Positions 45,021 through 54,557 of a stretch of 64,000 nucleotides of DNA are shown piece after piece. This stretch comes from Lachnospiraceae bacterium (lineage in GTDB: Bacteria; Bacillota; Clostridia; Lachnospirales; Lachnospiraceae), in NCBI GenBank assembly GCA_022800815.1, contig JAAWRC010000005.1, forward strand, positions 39,281 through 103,280, in the 5' to 3' direction. Position 1 is the stretch's first letter, and each line of letters opens with the position of its first letter. The notes beneath the pieces are model-generated. The model was not told the DNA's origin and did not search any database. It saw nothing but the letters and a program-made list of their open reading frames with translations. A program made the translations under genes and the position numbers.

Positions 45021-47345
45021 GGCTTCGTTCTCCTTTTTCTGTTTTATTTTTATTTTCTTATCTTTAGCCCCGTTCCGGATGTTGAAAAAATTCAGCCGGA
45101 GGGCATTGGATACCACGCAAAAGCTGGACAGGCTCATGGCCGCCGCCCCGAACATGGGATTTAGCTTCCAACCGAACACCGGGATCCAGACTCCCGCCGC
45201 CAGAGGAATTCCGATCACGTTGTAGAAGAACGCCCAGAACAGATTTTCATGAATGTTCCTCAACGTGGCCCGGCTTAAGCGGATGGCTGCCGGGACGTCG
45301 CTCAAGCGGCTCTTCATCAGCACCACGTCGGCCGCATCAATCGCAATGTCCGTGCCCGCCCCGATGGCGATGCCGATATCCGCCCTGGTAAGGGCCGGGG
45401 CGTCATTGATGCCGTCGCCCACCATAACCACCTTGCCCTGTTCTTTCAGGGAACGGATCACGCTCTCCTTTCCGTCAGGAAGAACACCCGCTATCACCCG
45501 ATCCACACCGGCCTGTCTGCCGATGGCCTTCGCCGTCCGCTCATTGTCCCCGGTCAGCATGACCACGTGGATTCCCATGTTCTGAAGCTCCTTCACCGCC
45601 TTCGGGCTGTCCTCCTTGATCACGTCGGCCACGGCGATGATACCGAGAAGCTTTCCCGCCCTCGTAAAGAGCAGGGGCGTCTTCCCCTCCTCCGCCAGGG
45701 CTTCCGCCCGCCTTTTTAATTCCTCCGGCACCTCCGTGCGGCTTCCGATATAGCTCATGCTCCCGCCAAGAAGTTCTTCCCCATCCAGTATAGCAGAAAG
45801 ACCGTTGCCGGGTAAAGCCTGAAAATCAGAAACCTCGCCGGGTGCCAGGTTCCGTTCCCCGGCCAGGAGGAGCACCGCCTTTGCCAGCGGATGCTCGCTT
45901 TTTGCCTCCAGGGCGCAGGCCGCCAGAAGAAGCTCCTCCTCCGAAACACCCTCTGCCGGAAGGACGTCGGTGGCCTTCGGCTCGCCGCTGGTGATGGTCC
46001 CCGTCTTGTCGAGGGCCACGATCTGGGCCTTTCCCGTCTCCTCCAGAGAGACAGCCGTCTTAAAAAGAATCCCGTGCTTCGCCCCCATGCCATTCCCGAC
46101 CATGATCGCCACCGGCGTGGCAAGTCCCAGGGCGCAGGGGCAGCTGATGACCAGCACGGAAATGCCCCGGGCCAGGGCATAGCCGAAGGTCTGCCCGACC
46201 AAAAGCCATACGAGGGTTGTCACCACCGCAATGGTGATAACCGCAGGGACGAAAATCCCCGACACCTTGTCGGCCACCTTCGCAATGGGGGCCTTGGTGG
46301 CCGCCGCATCGCTGACCATGCGGATGATCTGGGAAAGAGTGGTGTCCTCCCCCACCCTGGAAGCCTCGCATTTGATAAAGCCGGACTGGTTCACCGTGGC
46401 CGCCGACACCAGGTCCCCCGGTGCCTTGTCCACGGGGATGCTCTCCCCGGTGAGGGCCGACTCATTGACCGCACTCATCCCTTCTATCACAATGCCGTCC
46501 ACCGGGATGTTTTCCCCGGGACGGACCACGAACAGGTCCCCTTTTCTCACCTGGGCCGCCGGGACCGTCACCTCCGCCCCGTCCCGGATGACCGTCGCCG
46601 TCTTGGGAGCCAGCTTCATCAGGCTTTTCAAGGCGTCGGTGGTCCTCCCCTTGGAGCGGGCCTCCAGCATCTTCCCCACGGTGATGAGAGCCAAAATCAT
46701 GGCCGCCGACTCAAAATAAAACCCATGCATATAGGCCATGACTCCCGCCATGTCCCCCCTCATCTGGGCGTCCGTCATGGCGAAGAGGGCGTAGGTGCTG
46801 TAGACAAAGGAGGCGCCGGACCCCAGGGCCACCAGCGTATCCATGTTGGGAGCGCCGTGGAGCAGGCTCTTGAAGCCGCTGATAAAGAACTTCTGGTTGA
46901 TCACCATGACGATCACCGTCAAAAGGAGCTGCAAAAGCCCCATAGCCACGTGGTTTTCCGCCAAAAACGCCGGTGCCGGCCAGCCCCACATCATATGTCC
47001 CATGGAAAAATACATGAGTACCACCAAAAATCCCAGAGAGGCGATCAGCCTCCGCTTTAACGCAGGAGTCTCCCGGTCCTTTAAGGCGTCCTCCGCCCCG
47101 CCGCTCCCCAAAGCCGTTTCCGCCCCGCCTTCTGTCCGGGCGCCGCTTTCCTTGACCGCCGCACCGTAGCCGGCCTCCTCCACCGCCCGGATGATCTCAG
47201 CGGCGGACGCCTCTCCCTCCACTCCCATGGAATTGGTCAAAAGGCTCACGGAACAGGACGTAACGCCCTCCACCTTTGACACGGCCTTCTCCACCCTGGC
47301 GCTGCAGGCCGCACAGCTCATCCCCGTCACCGTATACTGTTCCAT
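44811..47345 (-). CDS. copA: Copper-translocating P-type ATPase with fused C-terminal CopZ-like domain
   Basis: 844 residues. The N-terminal HMA domain has [14 protein letters not shown]; eight helices carry the pump, with the CPC motif in [13 protein letters not shown], phosphorylation site [23 protein letters not shown] and [12 protein letters not shown]. It exports Cu(I). Unusually, a second HMA domain ([14 protein letters not shown]) follows the last helix after the Lys-rich linker [15 protein letters not shown]. The linker encodes an AAGGAG nine bases before an ATG, so it looks like a former intergenic region absorbed by loss of a stop codon. The promoter has a CsoR-type operator. csoR is not in the window. 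Confidence 0.95.
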   Translation of the reverse strand: MEQYTVTGMSCAACSARVEKAVSKVEGVTSCSVSLLTNSMGVEGEASAAEIIRAVEEAGYGAAVKESGARTEGGAETALGSGGAEDALKDRETPALKRRLIASLGFLVVLMYFSMGHMMWGWPAPAFLAENHVAMGLLQLLLTVIVMVINQKFFISGFKSLLHGAPNMDTLVALGSGASFVYSTYALFAMTDAQMRGDMAGVMAYMHGFYFESAAMILALITVGKMLEARSKGRTTDALKSLMKLAPKTATVIRDGAEVTVPAAQVRKGDLFVVRPGENIPVDGIVIEGMSAVNESALTGESIPVDKAPGDLVSAATVNQSGFIKCEASRVGEDTTLSQIIRMVSDAAATKAPIAKVADKVSGIFVPAVITIAVVTTLVWLLVGQTFGYALARGISVLVISCPCALGLATPVAIMVGNGMGAKHGILFKTAVSLEETGKAQIVALDKTGTITSGEPKATDVLPAEGVSEEELLLAACALEAKSEHPLAKAVLLLAGERNLAPGEVSDFQALPGNGLSAILDGEELLGGSMSYIGSRTEVPEELKRRAEALAEEGKTPLLFTRAGKLLGIIAVADVIKEDSPKAVKELQNMGIHVVMLTGDNERTAKAIGRQAGVDRVIAGVLPDGKESVIRSLKEQGKVVMVGDGINDAPALTRADIGIAIGAGTDIAIDAADVVLMKSRLSDVPAAIRLSRATLRNIHENLFWAFFYNVIGIPLAAGVWIPVFGWKLNPMFGAAAMSLSSFCVVSNALRLNFFNIRNGAKDKKIKIKQKKENEAMVKTMKIEGMMCGHCEARVKKCLEALPAVAGAEVSHETGTAVVTLNEALDDGVLKKTVEDQDYKVISIQ

Positions 47346-47398
47346 CTCTCATTCCTCCGTAAACTGGATTTTTGCTTGCATTTTCTTCTATATTTTAT

Positions 47399-47427
47399 AT
47401 CATATACCCCCTACCGGTATATGTCAA
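47399..47427 (-). promoter_or_regulatory. copA promoter containing a CsoR-type operator
   Basis: Minus-strand -35 TTGACA (47422-47427), 17-bp spacer, -10 TATGAT (47399-47404). The palindrome 47401-47423 has arms CATATACC / GGTATATG around CCCTACC, matching the TACC-C-run-GGTA operators of CsoR copper repressors. Copper would relieve repression. Confidence 0.8.
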
Positions 47428-47465
47428 GTACTTTTTAAATGGCCCTTTCCATCTTCCCCGACCTG

Positions 47466-47474
47466 TGATATACT
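47466..47474 (+). promoter_or_regulatory. Extended -10 promoter of the YitT gene
   Basis: TGA-TATACT, extended -10, 27 bases before the ATG at 47501; the -35 (TTTCCA) is weak. Confidence 0.45.
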
Positions 47475-47500
47475 CTCTTAATATGAGGGGGAAAACGATC

Positions 47501-48388
47501 ATGAAGACCAATGGAAAAAACAACCAGAACACTGTTTCACACCATCTTTTGTCTACGCTGTTTCTTGTTGCCGCCGGCAATTTCCTCTATGCGCTGACCG
47601 TCAAGCTGTTCCTGCTTCCCGCAGGCCTTGCCACGGGCGGCTCCACGGGACTCGCCCTGGCCGTCCAGCATCTTTCCGGCTTTTCCGTCTCTCTTTTTAT
47701 CCTGATCTTCAACGTCCTGATGCTGTTCCTGGGTTATCTTTGCTTAGGGAAACAATTTGCCCTGACGACCATCCTGAGTACCTTTCTCTATCCGCTGGCG
47801 TTGAGCCTTTTCGACTGGCTACTGGCAGACCTGACGCTCACCGAGGACTTATTGCTCTGTACCGTATTTTCCGGCTTTGGGATCGGAATTTCTCTCAGTA
47901 TCGTGATCCGTGCGGGGGCCTCCACGGGAGGAATGGACATTCCACCTCTGGTTTTAAACAAATATTTCAAACTTCCGGTCTCCATGGGACTCTATCTCTT
48001 TGATGTGCTGATCCTCCTTGCCCAGGCGTTCTTCCATGCTCCGGAGGAAATTCTCTATGGCATCCTGCTGGTGCTGATCTATACGGTGGTCATAGACAAA
48101 ATGCTGTTCATCGGTGCCTCCAAGATCGAGATCAAGATCATAAGCGAACGGTCCGACGACATCCGGGAAGAAATTTTACAGCAGCTTGACCGGGGTGTCA
48201 CCATGCTCTCCGGCGAGGGCGGCTACCTCCATTTCAGCACCCAGATTATCATGACCGTCGTCTCCGGCAGAGAGCTTCCCAAGGTGGAAAAGCTGGCCCG
48301 CTCCATCGACCCGGAGTGCTTCATGGTCATCACCAGGGTCAACGAGGTCAGCGGGCGGGGATTTTCTTTAAAGAAAGAATATAAATAA
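47501..48388 (+). CDS. YitT family membrane protein (DUF161 plus DUF2179)
   Basis: 295 residues from the ATG at 47501, after AGGGGG; an in-frame ATG at 47483 has no ribosome site. Five or six helices include GNFLYALTVKLFLLPAGLAT and VIRAGASTGGMDIPPLVLNK, the hallmark of the YitT/YczE-like family. A C-terminal soluble DUF2179 domain (IIMTVVSGRELPKVEKLARS) follows. Function unproven; the family is thought to be a transporter or sensor. Confidence 0.92.
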   Translation: MKTNGKNNQNTVSHHLLSTLFLVAAGNFLYALTVKLFLLPAGLATGGSTGLALAVQHLSGFSVSLFILIFNVLMLFLGYLCLGKQFALTTILSTFLYPLALSLFDWLLADLTLTEDLLLCTVFSGFGIGISLSIVIRAGASTGGMDIPPLVLNKYFKLPVSMGLYLFDVLILLAQAFFHAPEEILYGILLVLIYTVVIDKMLFIGASKIEIKIISERSDDIREEILQQLDRGVTMLSGEGGYLHFSTQIIMTVVSGRELPKVEKLARSIDPECFMVITRVNEVSGRGFSLKKEYK

Positions 48389-48454
48389 ATTCCCTTGTAG
48401 CTTTATCATTAATATGTACCATTTACGGAAGAATACCCGCCCATTCTCCAAATG

Positions 48455-49345
48455 TCAGCGGGCAGAAGGGACAGCGAGGCTTTTCCGGTATCTTAGCGGC
48501 GGAACGCCATATTTTTCCCGGAACAGCTTTACGAAATAGCTGGTATCCGCAAAGCCACAGGCGAAACAGATCTCCGTCACGTTCTGCTCCGTCCCGGCCA
48601 GAAGGTCGGCCGCCTTCGCCAGACGATAATCATTGAGATAGGCCATGGGGCTGATGCCCGCATACTGCTTAAAACACCGGAAAGTCTCGCTCCGGCTGAT
48701 ATTTGCCGCCCCGATGAGATCCTCCACCGTGACCCGTTCCTGAAAATGTTCATGGATGTAGGAGAGGATCTTTTTTACACCCCCGTTGTGGGATTTGGTC
48801 CGGCCCTCCGAAAGCTCCCTTGCCATATATGCCGCCGTGTGATACCAGATGCCGCCAAGCAGGGACAGGCATCGAAGCTCATATCCATATTCCGTCCGGT
48901 CCAGCCCGGCCAGCTCCCGCAGCATATCTGCCACTCTTTTTCCCTCTTCGGACCGGACATCCCACTGAAACCCGTCCACCTTCCCCTCGAAATATTTGAG
49001 AAAGGCCGAACCTGCATAGCCCTTGGTGAAAAGCTCGGCCTGAAAGGCGACCACCAGCACTCTGGCATCTTCCGCACCCGCCCTCTGTCTGGCCGTGTGA
49101 AGGATGCCGGAATTGATAAACAGACATTCCCCCTCCTTGAGGGAAACCTGCGTCCCGTCCAGATAAAAATCAACCGCCCCGCAGATGACCAGATTATACT
49201 CACATTCCCTGTGCCAGTGGCAGTTCAGCGTGTGGTCTACCAGCCGCCCGTAATCATCCACGAAAATTTCCAACGGAAACGACCGATCCTCGTATCGAAT
49301 ATTTTCTCTCAGACTCCCGTCCACCACGACCTGATAGGTTTCCAT
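48455..49345 (-). CDS. AraC-family regulator with cupin domain
   Basis: 296 residues. The N-terminal cupin (HWHRECEYNLVICGAVDFYL ... EGECLFINSGILHTAR) is a sugar-type sensor with the usual His/Glu ligands. Two helix-turn-helices follow: TVEDLIGAANISRSETFRCF and VTEICFACGFADTSYFVKLF. Divergent from the MATE gene, which could be its target. The AT-rich gap 49346-49450 contains several TATAAT-like boxes on both strands. Confidence 0.93.
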   Translation of the reverse strand: METYQVVVDGSLRENIRYEDRSFPLEIFVDDYGRLVDHTLNCHWHRECEYNLVICGAVDFYLDGTQVSLKEGECLFINSGILHTARQRAGAEDARVLVVAFQAELFTKGYAGSAFLKYFEGKVDGFQWDVRSEEGKRVADMLRELAGLDRTEYGYELRCLSLLGGIWYHTAAYMARELSEGRTKSHNGGVKKILSYIHEHFQERVTVEDLIGAANISRSETFRCFKQYAGISPMAYLNDYRLAKAADLLAGTEQNVTEICFACGFADTSYFVKLFREKYGVPPLRYRKSLAVPSAR

Positions 49346-49460
49346 TGCCTCACCTCCCCGGCAGATTTGACAGTTTGCCGATTTAACACTATTCTTATAT
49401 AATTTCGGATTTTCATTATATAATATAAGAAAAATTCGTATTATAATTACATCTCGAAAT

Positions 49461-49518
49461 GAAATGGCCTGCTACCTTGCAGGGTTTCCCCGCCAGGGGA
49501 CAAAACTGCGGCATGCAG
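49461..49518 (+). ncRNA. Structured leader of the MATE gene, candidate guanidine-IV (mepA motif) riboswitch
   Basis: Three consecutive small hairpins: CCTGC-TACCTT-GCAGG (49468-49483), TCCCC-GCCA-GGGGA (49487-49500) and CTGC-GGCAT-GCAG (49506-49518), about 30 bases before the start. Placement upstream of a MATE transporter is exactly where mepA-motif guanidine riboswitches occur in Clostridia. The class is named from memory and not aligned; no terminator is seen, so control would be at translation. Confidence 0.45.
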
Positions 49519-49548
49519 AACACAGACTGGGATTCGGAGGCATCGCTT

Positions 49549-50943
49549 ATGAAAAACGGAAAAAACATGACTGTCGGAAGACCGGGACGACTCATTCTGA
49601 CTTTCGCCGTCCCGTTAATCATCGGAAATCTTGGACAGCAATTTTACATGATCGTCGATTCGATCATCGTGGGGCAGGGTGTCGGCGTAAAGGGGCTCGC
49701 TGCCGTCGGAGCCACGGACTGGACCTACTGGCTCTTTCTCTGGACCATCCAGGCACTGACCCAGGGCTTCTCCATCCCTGTCGCCCAGCGGTACGGCATG
49801 GGGAATTCCAGCGAAGTAAAAAAGGCCATCTCCATGTCCATATTCCTCTGTGGTGTCCTGGGGCTTGCGTTGACGGCTCTGGGGCTAAGCAGCATCTTTC
49901 CGCTTTTACATATTCTAAAAACACCCGGCGACATTTATGACGGCGCCTCCTCGTACCTGCGGGTCATGTTCGGTGGCCTCCTCGCCGTCATGGCCTACAA
50001 CATGGCCTCCGCCATCCTCCGGGCCTTCGGGGACGGAAGGACGCCCCTGATCGCCATGGCCATTGCCGCCGTCACCAATATTGCGCTTGACCTTCTGTTT
50101 GTCATGGTGTTCCGCTTCGGTATCGCCGGAGCTGCCGCCGCCACGGTGATCGCCCAGGCCATCGCCTTCGGCTACTGCTTTCTATTTCTTTTTAGGCATG
50201 GAATCTTAAAATTTGAGCGCCGGGACTGGCGTCCTGACGGAACGACCATCCGGGCTCTCTGCGGGAGTGGATGCTCCCTGGCCCTCACCCAAATTCTGAT
50301 CGCCGTGGGCGGAATGATTCTCCAGTCGGCGATCAATTTCCAGGGGGCCGCATTCATAGCCGCCGCCACGGCCGCCAACAAGCTCCTCGGACTGCTGGAG
50401 AGCTCGGCCGTCTCCCTGGGCTATTCCGTCACCACCTACGTGGCCCAAAACTGGGGGGCGAAGCTCCATGACCGACTGAAAAAAGGCCTGAAGGCCTCCA
50501 TTTTCATCGCCACCGGGCTCTCCCTGCTGATTGCTTTCCTCATGATTTTTGCCGGAAAACCCATCCTGGGCCTTTTTGTCAATGCGGCGGACGAGAATGC
50601 GGCGGCGGTCTTAGATATCGCTTACCGCTACCTGTTTCTCATGAGCTGCTTTTTAAGCTCCCTGTACCTGCTCCACATCCTGCGCAGCGCCCTGCAGGGA
50701 ATCGGCTGCGGCCTGGCCACCGTCCTGTCCGGCGCCGCGGAATTTGCGGCACGGGTCTCGGTCGCCCTGTATTTCTCCAGACGGTTCGGCCAAACGGCCC
50801 TCATGCTTGCGGAGCCCCTCGCCTGGGTCGCCGCCGCCGCAGTCCTCTCCGTCATGGGCATCCTGAAGTTCGGGCGGCGGCTCCAAGGCCGCCCCGCAGA
50901 CGCCCTCTGCGGCTGTGGCGCAGAAGCCCGCCCGTCACCGTAG
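49549..50943 (+). CDS. MATE family efflux transporter
   Basis: 464 residues from the ATG at 49549, which has GGAGG eight bases upstream; earlier in-frame ATGs at 49459 and 49513 have no ribosome site and cover the leader hairpins. Twelve helices in two halves; GRPGRLILTFAVPLIIGNLG then FYMIVDSIIVGQ and LRAFGDGRTPLIAMAIAAVT are typical MATE signatures. It exports cationic compounds with Na+ or H+. With the leader, guanidinium is one candidate substrate. The Cys/Ala/Arg-rich last 20 residues are not conserved. Confidence 0.92.
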   Translation: MKNGKNMTVGRPGRLILTFAVPLIIGNLGQQFYMIVDSIIVGQGVGVKGLAAVGATDWTYWLFLWTIQALTQGFSIPVAQRYGMGNSSEVKKAISMSIFLCGVLGLALTALGLSSIFPLLHILKTPGDIYDGASSYLRVMFGGLLAVMAYNMASAILRAFGDGRTPLIAMAIAAVTNIALDLLFVMVFRFGIAGAAAATVIAQAIAFGYCFLFLFRHGILKFERRDWRPDGTTIRALCGSGCSLALTQILIAVGGMILQSAINFQGAAFIAAATAANKLLGLLESSAVSLGYSVTTYVAQNWGAKLHDRLKKGLKASIFIATGLSLLIAFLMIFAGKPILGLFVNAADENAAAVLDIAYRYLFLMSCFLSSLYLLHILRSALQGIGCGLATVLSGAAEFAARVSVALYFSRRFGQTALMLAEPLAWVAAAAVLSVMGILKFGRRLQGRPADALCGCGAEARPSP

Positions 50944-50990
50944 AGCACGGTCAGGGCCCGGGCCGTCCGGAGCCCGGGCGACTGCGGGAC

Positions 50991-51869
50991 CTACGCCCTC
51001 TGCCACAGCAGCATGCTGTTCTCAAACTCTGCTCTCACCTTTCCGCCGTCCTTCAGCCAGGAAAGGTAGGATCGCACCGTGCTCCCCACCAGGACATACT
51101 GCTCAAAATTCATGGCAAGCCCGTATCCCTTGAACACTTCCTGCAGAATCTTTTCAAAAGGAACCGGCTCCCCGCAAATGGATAAAAGTCTCTCCGCAAT
51201 GTCCCACACCTGCTCCCTGTTGCGGCAAACCAGCTCCCTCACGTCGGAAGAGACTTCCGCATGGGCCGGAACGAACACGGCGGCCTCCATCTTTTCCACC
51301 CGATCCAACGTTTCCAGATAGGCCCCCACGTCATAAATGAAGGGGACGGCGTACTTTTCCAGCGTCTCCCCGCTGCTCACGCAGTCCGCAAGAAACACGA
51401 CGCCATCCGGCGTCCGAAAGCCCACCATATCAAAAAAGTGGCCCGGCAGGGGAATCACTTCGATCTCCTTCGGAAAACTTTCGTCGGAAAAATCGGTCAC
51501 TTCGCTCCCCTGCGCCATCAGAAACTTGTGCCGCAGGTCCCGGCAGGGATATCCCCCGTAGAGGAAGGACGGCTCCAGCACCGGATACCTCGTAAAAGCG
51601 GCCTCCACGCCGCCGGAATAAACCCTACACCCGGTCTGCCCCTGCAGATACTTATTCCCGCCGATGTGGTCCGCATTGGAGTGGGTGTTCAGTATGGCCG
51701 CCAGCTTCCAGCCGTTCCTGTCCAGAATCTGCCGGACCTTCCTCCCCGCATCCTTGTCGTTCCCGCTGTCAATCAGATAGACCTGATTCCCCTCCGCAAT
51801 ATAAACGCCGATCTTCGCCGGACAGTTTATGTAGTAACATTTCTCGCTCACCTGCACCAATTCATACAT
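50991..51869 (-). CDS. MBL-fold metallo-hydrolase with altered metal motif
   Basis: 292 residues from the ATG at 51869, with AAGGAG nine bases before; 21 further codons are open but lack a ribosome site. The first metal motif is THSNADHIGGN, so the second His of the usual HxHxDH is Asn. VIPLPGHFFDMVGFRTPDGV, VFLADCVSS and VFVPAHAEV complete the fold. The changed residue leaves a weaker or single-metal site. From memory such THSNADH proteins are common in Lachnospiraceae. Substrate unknown. Next to its end a GCCCGGGC inverted repeat (50956-50980) lacks a U tract. Confidence 0.8.
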   Translation of the reverse strand: MYELVQVSEKCYYINCPAKIGVYIAEGNQVYLIDSGNDKDAGRKVRQILDRNGWKLAAILNTHSNADHIGGNKYLQGQTGCRVYSGGVEAAFTRYPVLEPSFLYGGYPCRDLRHKFLMAQGSEVTDFSDESFPKEIEVIPLPGHFFDMVGFRTPDGVVFLADCVSSGETLEKYAVPFIYDVGAYLETLDRVEKMEAAVFVPAHAEVSSDVRELVCRNREQVWDIAERLLSICGEPVPFEKILQEVFKGYGLAMNFEQYVLVGSTVRSYLSWLKDGGKVRAEFENSMLLWQRA

Positions 51870-51928
51870 GTCCACATGCTCCTTTCGGTCTGCCTTGCTG
51901 AAAAAATTGACTACGATGTCATATCGCA

Positions 51929-52900
51929 TCATCCTATTTTATCAATCTTCTTACCGCCAAAGGATATTCCACTACTTGCGGCAGCTTCACACAGCTTCTT
52001 TCCGCAACCCATATATGCGCATATTGCTTTTTCACTTTTTTCGGAACAAGGTATATTTAGCCTTTCCTGTTCTTCCTTTTCTTGTATATTGGTTTTTCCG
52101 GAGGACATCATTTTTATTTGTTCATATCTGCCCGGAAGCTGCATCTGCGTCAGCGCTGTTTCTGCTCTTATCCGGTCTGCCTCCGCTTTTATTTTTTCCG
52201 CCTCCGCCCTCTCTTTTTCAGCTTGCGCTTCTGTCAGTCTCGCCGACGCCTCAATCTCTTTTGCCTCGGCATCTGTCTTCTTTCTGTTATGATAGTCATT
52301 AAACAATGTATTTACCGTCGAAATCAATGCGGATATGCCAGTGGCAGTGGCCCCGTCCATGGTTTTTGTCTTCCCTGAAACAAATTTGATAAGAATACCA
52401 ACCGCTATCATGGAGATTGGTATGTTCGGCAGAACCATTTCAATAAATCCAGGAGAGCCAACGGCAGTCTTTATTACAACCTGATTCTTAACACTTTCCA
52501 TCCCATATAATTCTGTGGTGATATTCAATATTTGCAATAAATTATACTGAATGTCAACATTAGCCACTAAACTCAAATCCTCATATGTCCGTTTTTGCAA
52601 CGTACAATGTATTTTCCCCCTATAAATATACACGGGAAATAAATTTCGGCAAAGCAATCTTGCTTCTCCGGTAATATCCGAGATGGTCTGCTGCGCCCTG
52701 AGGGCTTTGAATAGATAAATATCCTGCCACGATTCGATATTTTTCATCCATTCCACTGCCCTTTTATGGGAAAAGTCACATTGAGCATATTCTTCTGACT
52801 GCGGCTTATGATAAACTTTTTCTATAAAATCGCCAATCCGGCCTGCCGCAATTTCTTTTCCGCCTACAGAAGGAATTACGACAAAATCGCCTTCCTTCAT
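51929..52900 (-). CDS. Membrane coiled-coil protein carrying the second half of a split EVE/PUA-like domain
   Basis: 323 residues. It starts with KEGDFVVIPSVGGKEIAAGR, the second half of the domain begun in the upstream gene; the start overlaps that gene's stop (AAAATGA). A predicted helix (ISMIAVGILIKFVSG, about 160-178) is followed by a long Ala/Glu/Lys coiled coil (205-262) and a Cys-bearing tail (CAYMGCGKKLC). I do not know a named family for the whole. It is the last gene of the type I restriction operon and may add a membrane-tethered module to it. Either a -1 slip on AAAA or restart at ATGA would make the complete protein. Confidence 0.7.
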   Translation of the reverse strand: MKEGDFVVIPSVGGKEIAAGRIGDFIEKVYHKPQSEEYAQCDFSHKRAVEWMKNIESWQDIYLFKALRAQQTISDITGEARLLCRNLFPVYIYRGKIHCTLQKRTYEDLSLVANVDIQYNLLQILNITTELYGMESVKNQVVIKTAVGSPGFIEMVLPNIPISMIAVGILIKFVSGKTKTMDGATATGISALISTVNTLFNDYHNRKKTDAEAKEIEASARLTEAQAEKERAEAEKIKAEADRIRAETALTQMQLPGRYEQIKMMSSGKTNIQEKEEQERLNIPCSEKSEKAICAYMGCGKKLCEAAASSGISFGGKKIDKIG

Positions 52901-53172
52901 TTTCCATGAAAAATATCCATCTGACCCAATATTAAACCCGGCCGCTTTTCTTTCGGATACAAGCGGATTATTTCTTCCTTTTTTGAATCCGGCAAAATCT
53001 CTTGATTCTTTATCAGCTTAGGGTCAACCAATTCCCAGCCCAACGCTATAAAGTTATTATACTGAAAATCCGAATAAAACTGACCTGCCTTAGTTCTGAA
53101 AAACCATACTCTTTGTTCATCCGCTATAACCGGTATTTCAAAATTCTCTGCAAGTATATTTAAGAGGTCCAT
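52897..53172 (-). CDS. First half of a split EVE/PUA-like N-terminal domain
   Basis: 91 residues, AAAGGGG before the ATG. VWFFRTKAGQFYSDFQYNNF followed by IALGWELVDP and RPGLILGQMDIFHGK matches, from memory, the N-terminal half of a domain found in Mrr-type and other restriction proteins (vvRAG.gg.y.ddF...giaaiGW ... GQ..rF). In those the text continues directly with KxGDxVv, which here begins the next gene. Hence the ORF is half a domain. It follows hsdS by 28 bases. Confidence 0.7.
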   Translation of the reverse strand: MDLLNILAENFEIPVIADEQRVWFFRTKAGQFYSDFQYNNFIALGWELVDPKLIKNQEILPDSKKEEIIRLYPKEKRPGLILGQMDIFHGK

Positions 53173-53200
53173 TTGTAATCCCCTTTCCTTTTCTCACTTT

Positions 53201-54556
53201 TTACAGTATCGCTCTCAACAGCTTTGCCGCACTTTCCTCCGCAGGGTCATTCGTCCCCAGCCCGCCCTGGAACGCACGGGCTAAGATTGCTTTTTTCATG
53301 ATGTCGATTTGGCCAAGAACGGTTTCGGCAGCTCTTTTGGCCTGTTGCTCTTTTTCCAGCATACTAACGATACAATTCACTATTTCTATTTGCTCTTCCT
53401 GTGGAGCAATCGGAATTTCAAATTCCATTAACGCCCTTGCATTAATGCTTTCTACGGTGGTTCCATTTTTCATACAAGTATTTCGTATAATTTTTTCCGA
53501 ACTCCTGCAAGCCCAAAATAAATATTCCAAATTTAAATCTACAGCAGGAGATATTGCCTTTAAATCCTGATTGACAGTAAATGGAACCTTCACCATCGCA
53601 ATAGGAAGCGTTCTCCTTAGAATGCCACTTCGCATTACGAAAAGAACGGACGGCTTCTCAATATAATTAGCAGAAGAGTTATCAACTCCGACCATGTTCG
53701 TGCACATAAGCGTATCTTCTATTACATCAAATTTCATATCCTTCGACGTAACCCATAGCAAACTTCCCCCATCCCAATATTCAGGATGTGCCATGCTTGG
53801 CGTACCTCCCCCGCACCAGTCGCCACAATCTTTCAGTTTCCTTTTTGACCATTTTTTCAATGTAATGCCATGTTCCAATCTCCACCGTTTCGTCAACTCC
53901 CCGGTAAACGCCCTATGTAAAATGGCCGATTTCCGCAGTTTAAAACCGTCCACGACAGCCTGCGCCTTTTCCCCGGCTTCATCCAGTCTGGCAAATATAC
54001 TTTCAATGCGGTCAACGATGCGTTTCTGTTCCGGAAGGGGCGGCAATGGAAAGGGCATATCCTGTAAAGTATCCTTACTCACCTGTGCAAATGTCGTTCC
54101 CGTCGCATTATCATATAAATATTGTTCGAAATTTAAAAAGAAGTATCTGTAAAATTCTTTTTTCCCCTGATACGGTCTAAGCGCTGCCACACCACGCCCT
54201 AAACAATATTCCCCATTTGAAAAAATCGGTCTCCCTAATGTAGCACGGACACACAGTATTAAGTCATTATCACCTGAAATCTTAGTAGGTATTTTGGTAT
54301 ATCTGGTTATCTTCGGATATAAAATGCCCATATCAGCAGCGCCACCAATCAAAGGTGTATACGAATCATCCTCCGTAATTGCCGTTCCTGCTGGTGACTG
54401 TCCCATAATAATCTCCACAACATTTCGTAACGTCGTCCAGCACCAATTCCCCGGCACCTCATAGGGTTGCTCCTCCGCCGGCACCAGCGCCCGTTCCAGT
54501 TTTTCTTCCTGCGTCAGTTCCTTTTTCGCCTTCTTAGATTTTCTCCCTCCCGCCAT
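53201..54556 (-). CDS. hsdS: Type I restriction-modification specificity subunit HsdS
   Basis: 451 residues from the ATG at 54556; an in-frame ATG five codons upstream overlaps hsdM. Two target-recognition domains (about 35-190 and 235-400) are separated by the conserved central repeat PLPPLPEQKRIVDRIESIFA, with a second copy near IAPQEEQIEIVNCIVSMLEK. The basic N-terminus KKAKKELTQEEK is common in this group. It sets the recognised sequence. No inverted hsdS fragments or recombinase for phase variation are nearby. Confidence 0.93.
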   Translation of the reverse strand: MAGGRKSKKAKKELTQEEKLERALVPAEEQPYEVPGNWCWTTLRNVVEIIMGQSPAGTAITEDDSYTPLIGGAADMGILYPKITRYTKIPTKISGDNDLILCVRATLGRPIFSNGEYCLGRGVAALRPYQGKKEFYRYFFLNFEQYLYDNATGTTFAQVSKDTLQDMPFPLPPLPEQKRIVDRIESIFARLDEAGEKAQAVVDGFKLRKSAILHRAFTGELTKRWRLEHGITLKKWSKRKLKDCGDWCGGGTPSMAHPEYWDGGSLLWVTSKDMKFDVIEDTLMCTNMVGVDNSSANYIEKPSVLFVMRSGILRRTLPIAMVKVPFTVNQDLKAISPAVDLNLEYLFWACRSSEKIIRNTCMKNGTTVESINARALMEFEIPIAPQEEQIEIVNCIVSMLEKEQQAKRAAETVLGQIDIMKKAILARAFQGGLGTNDPAEESAAKLLRAIL

Positions 54557-54557
54557 C

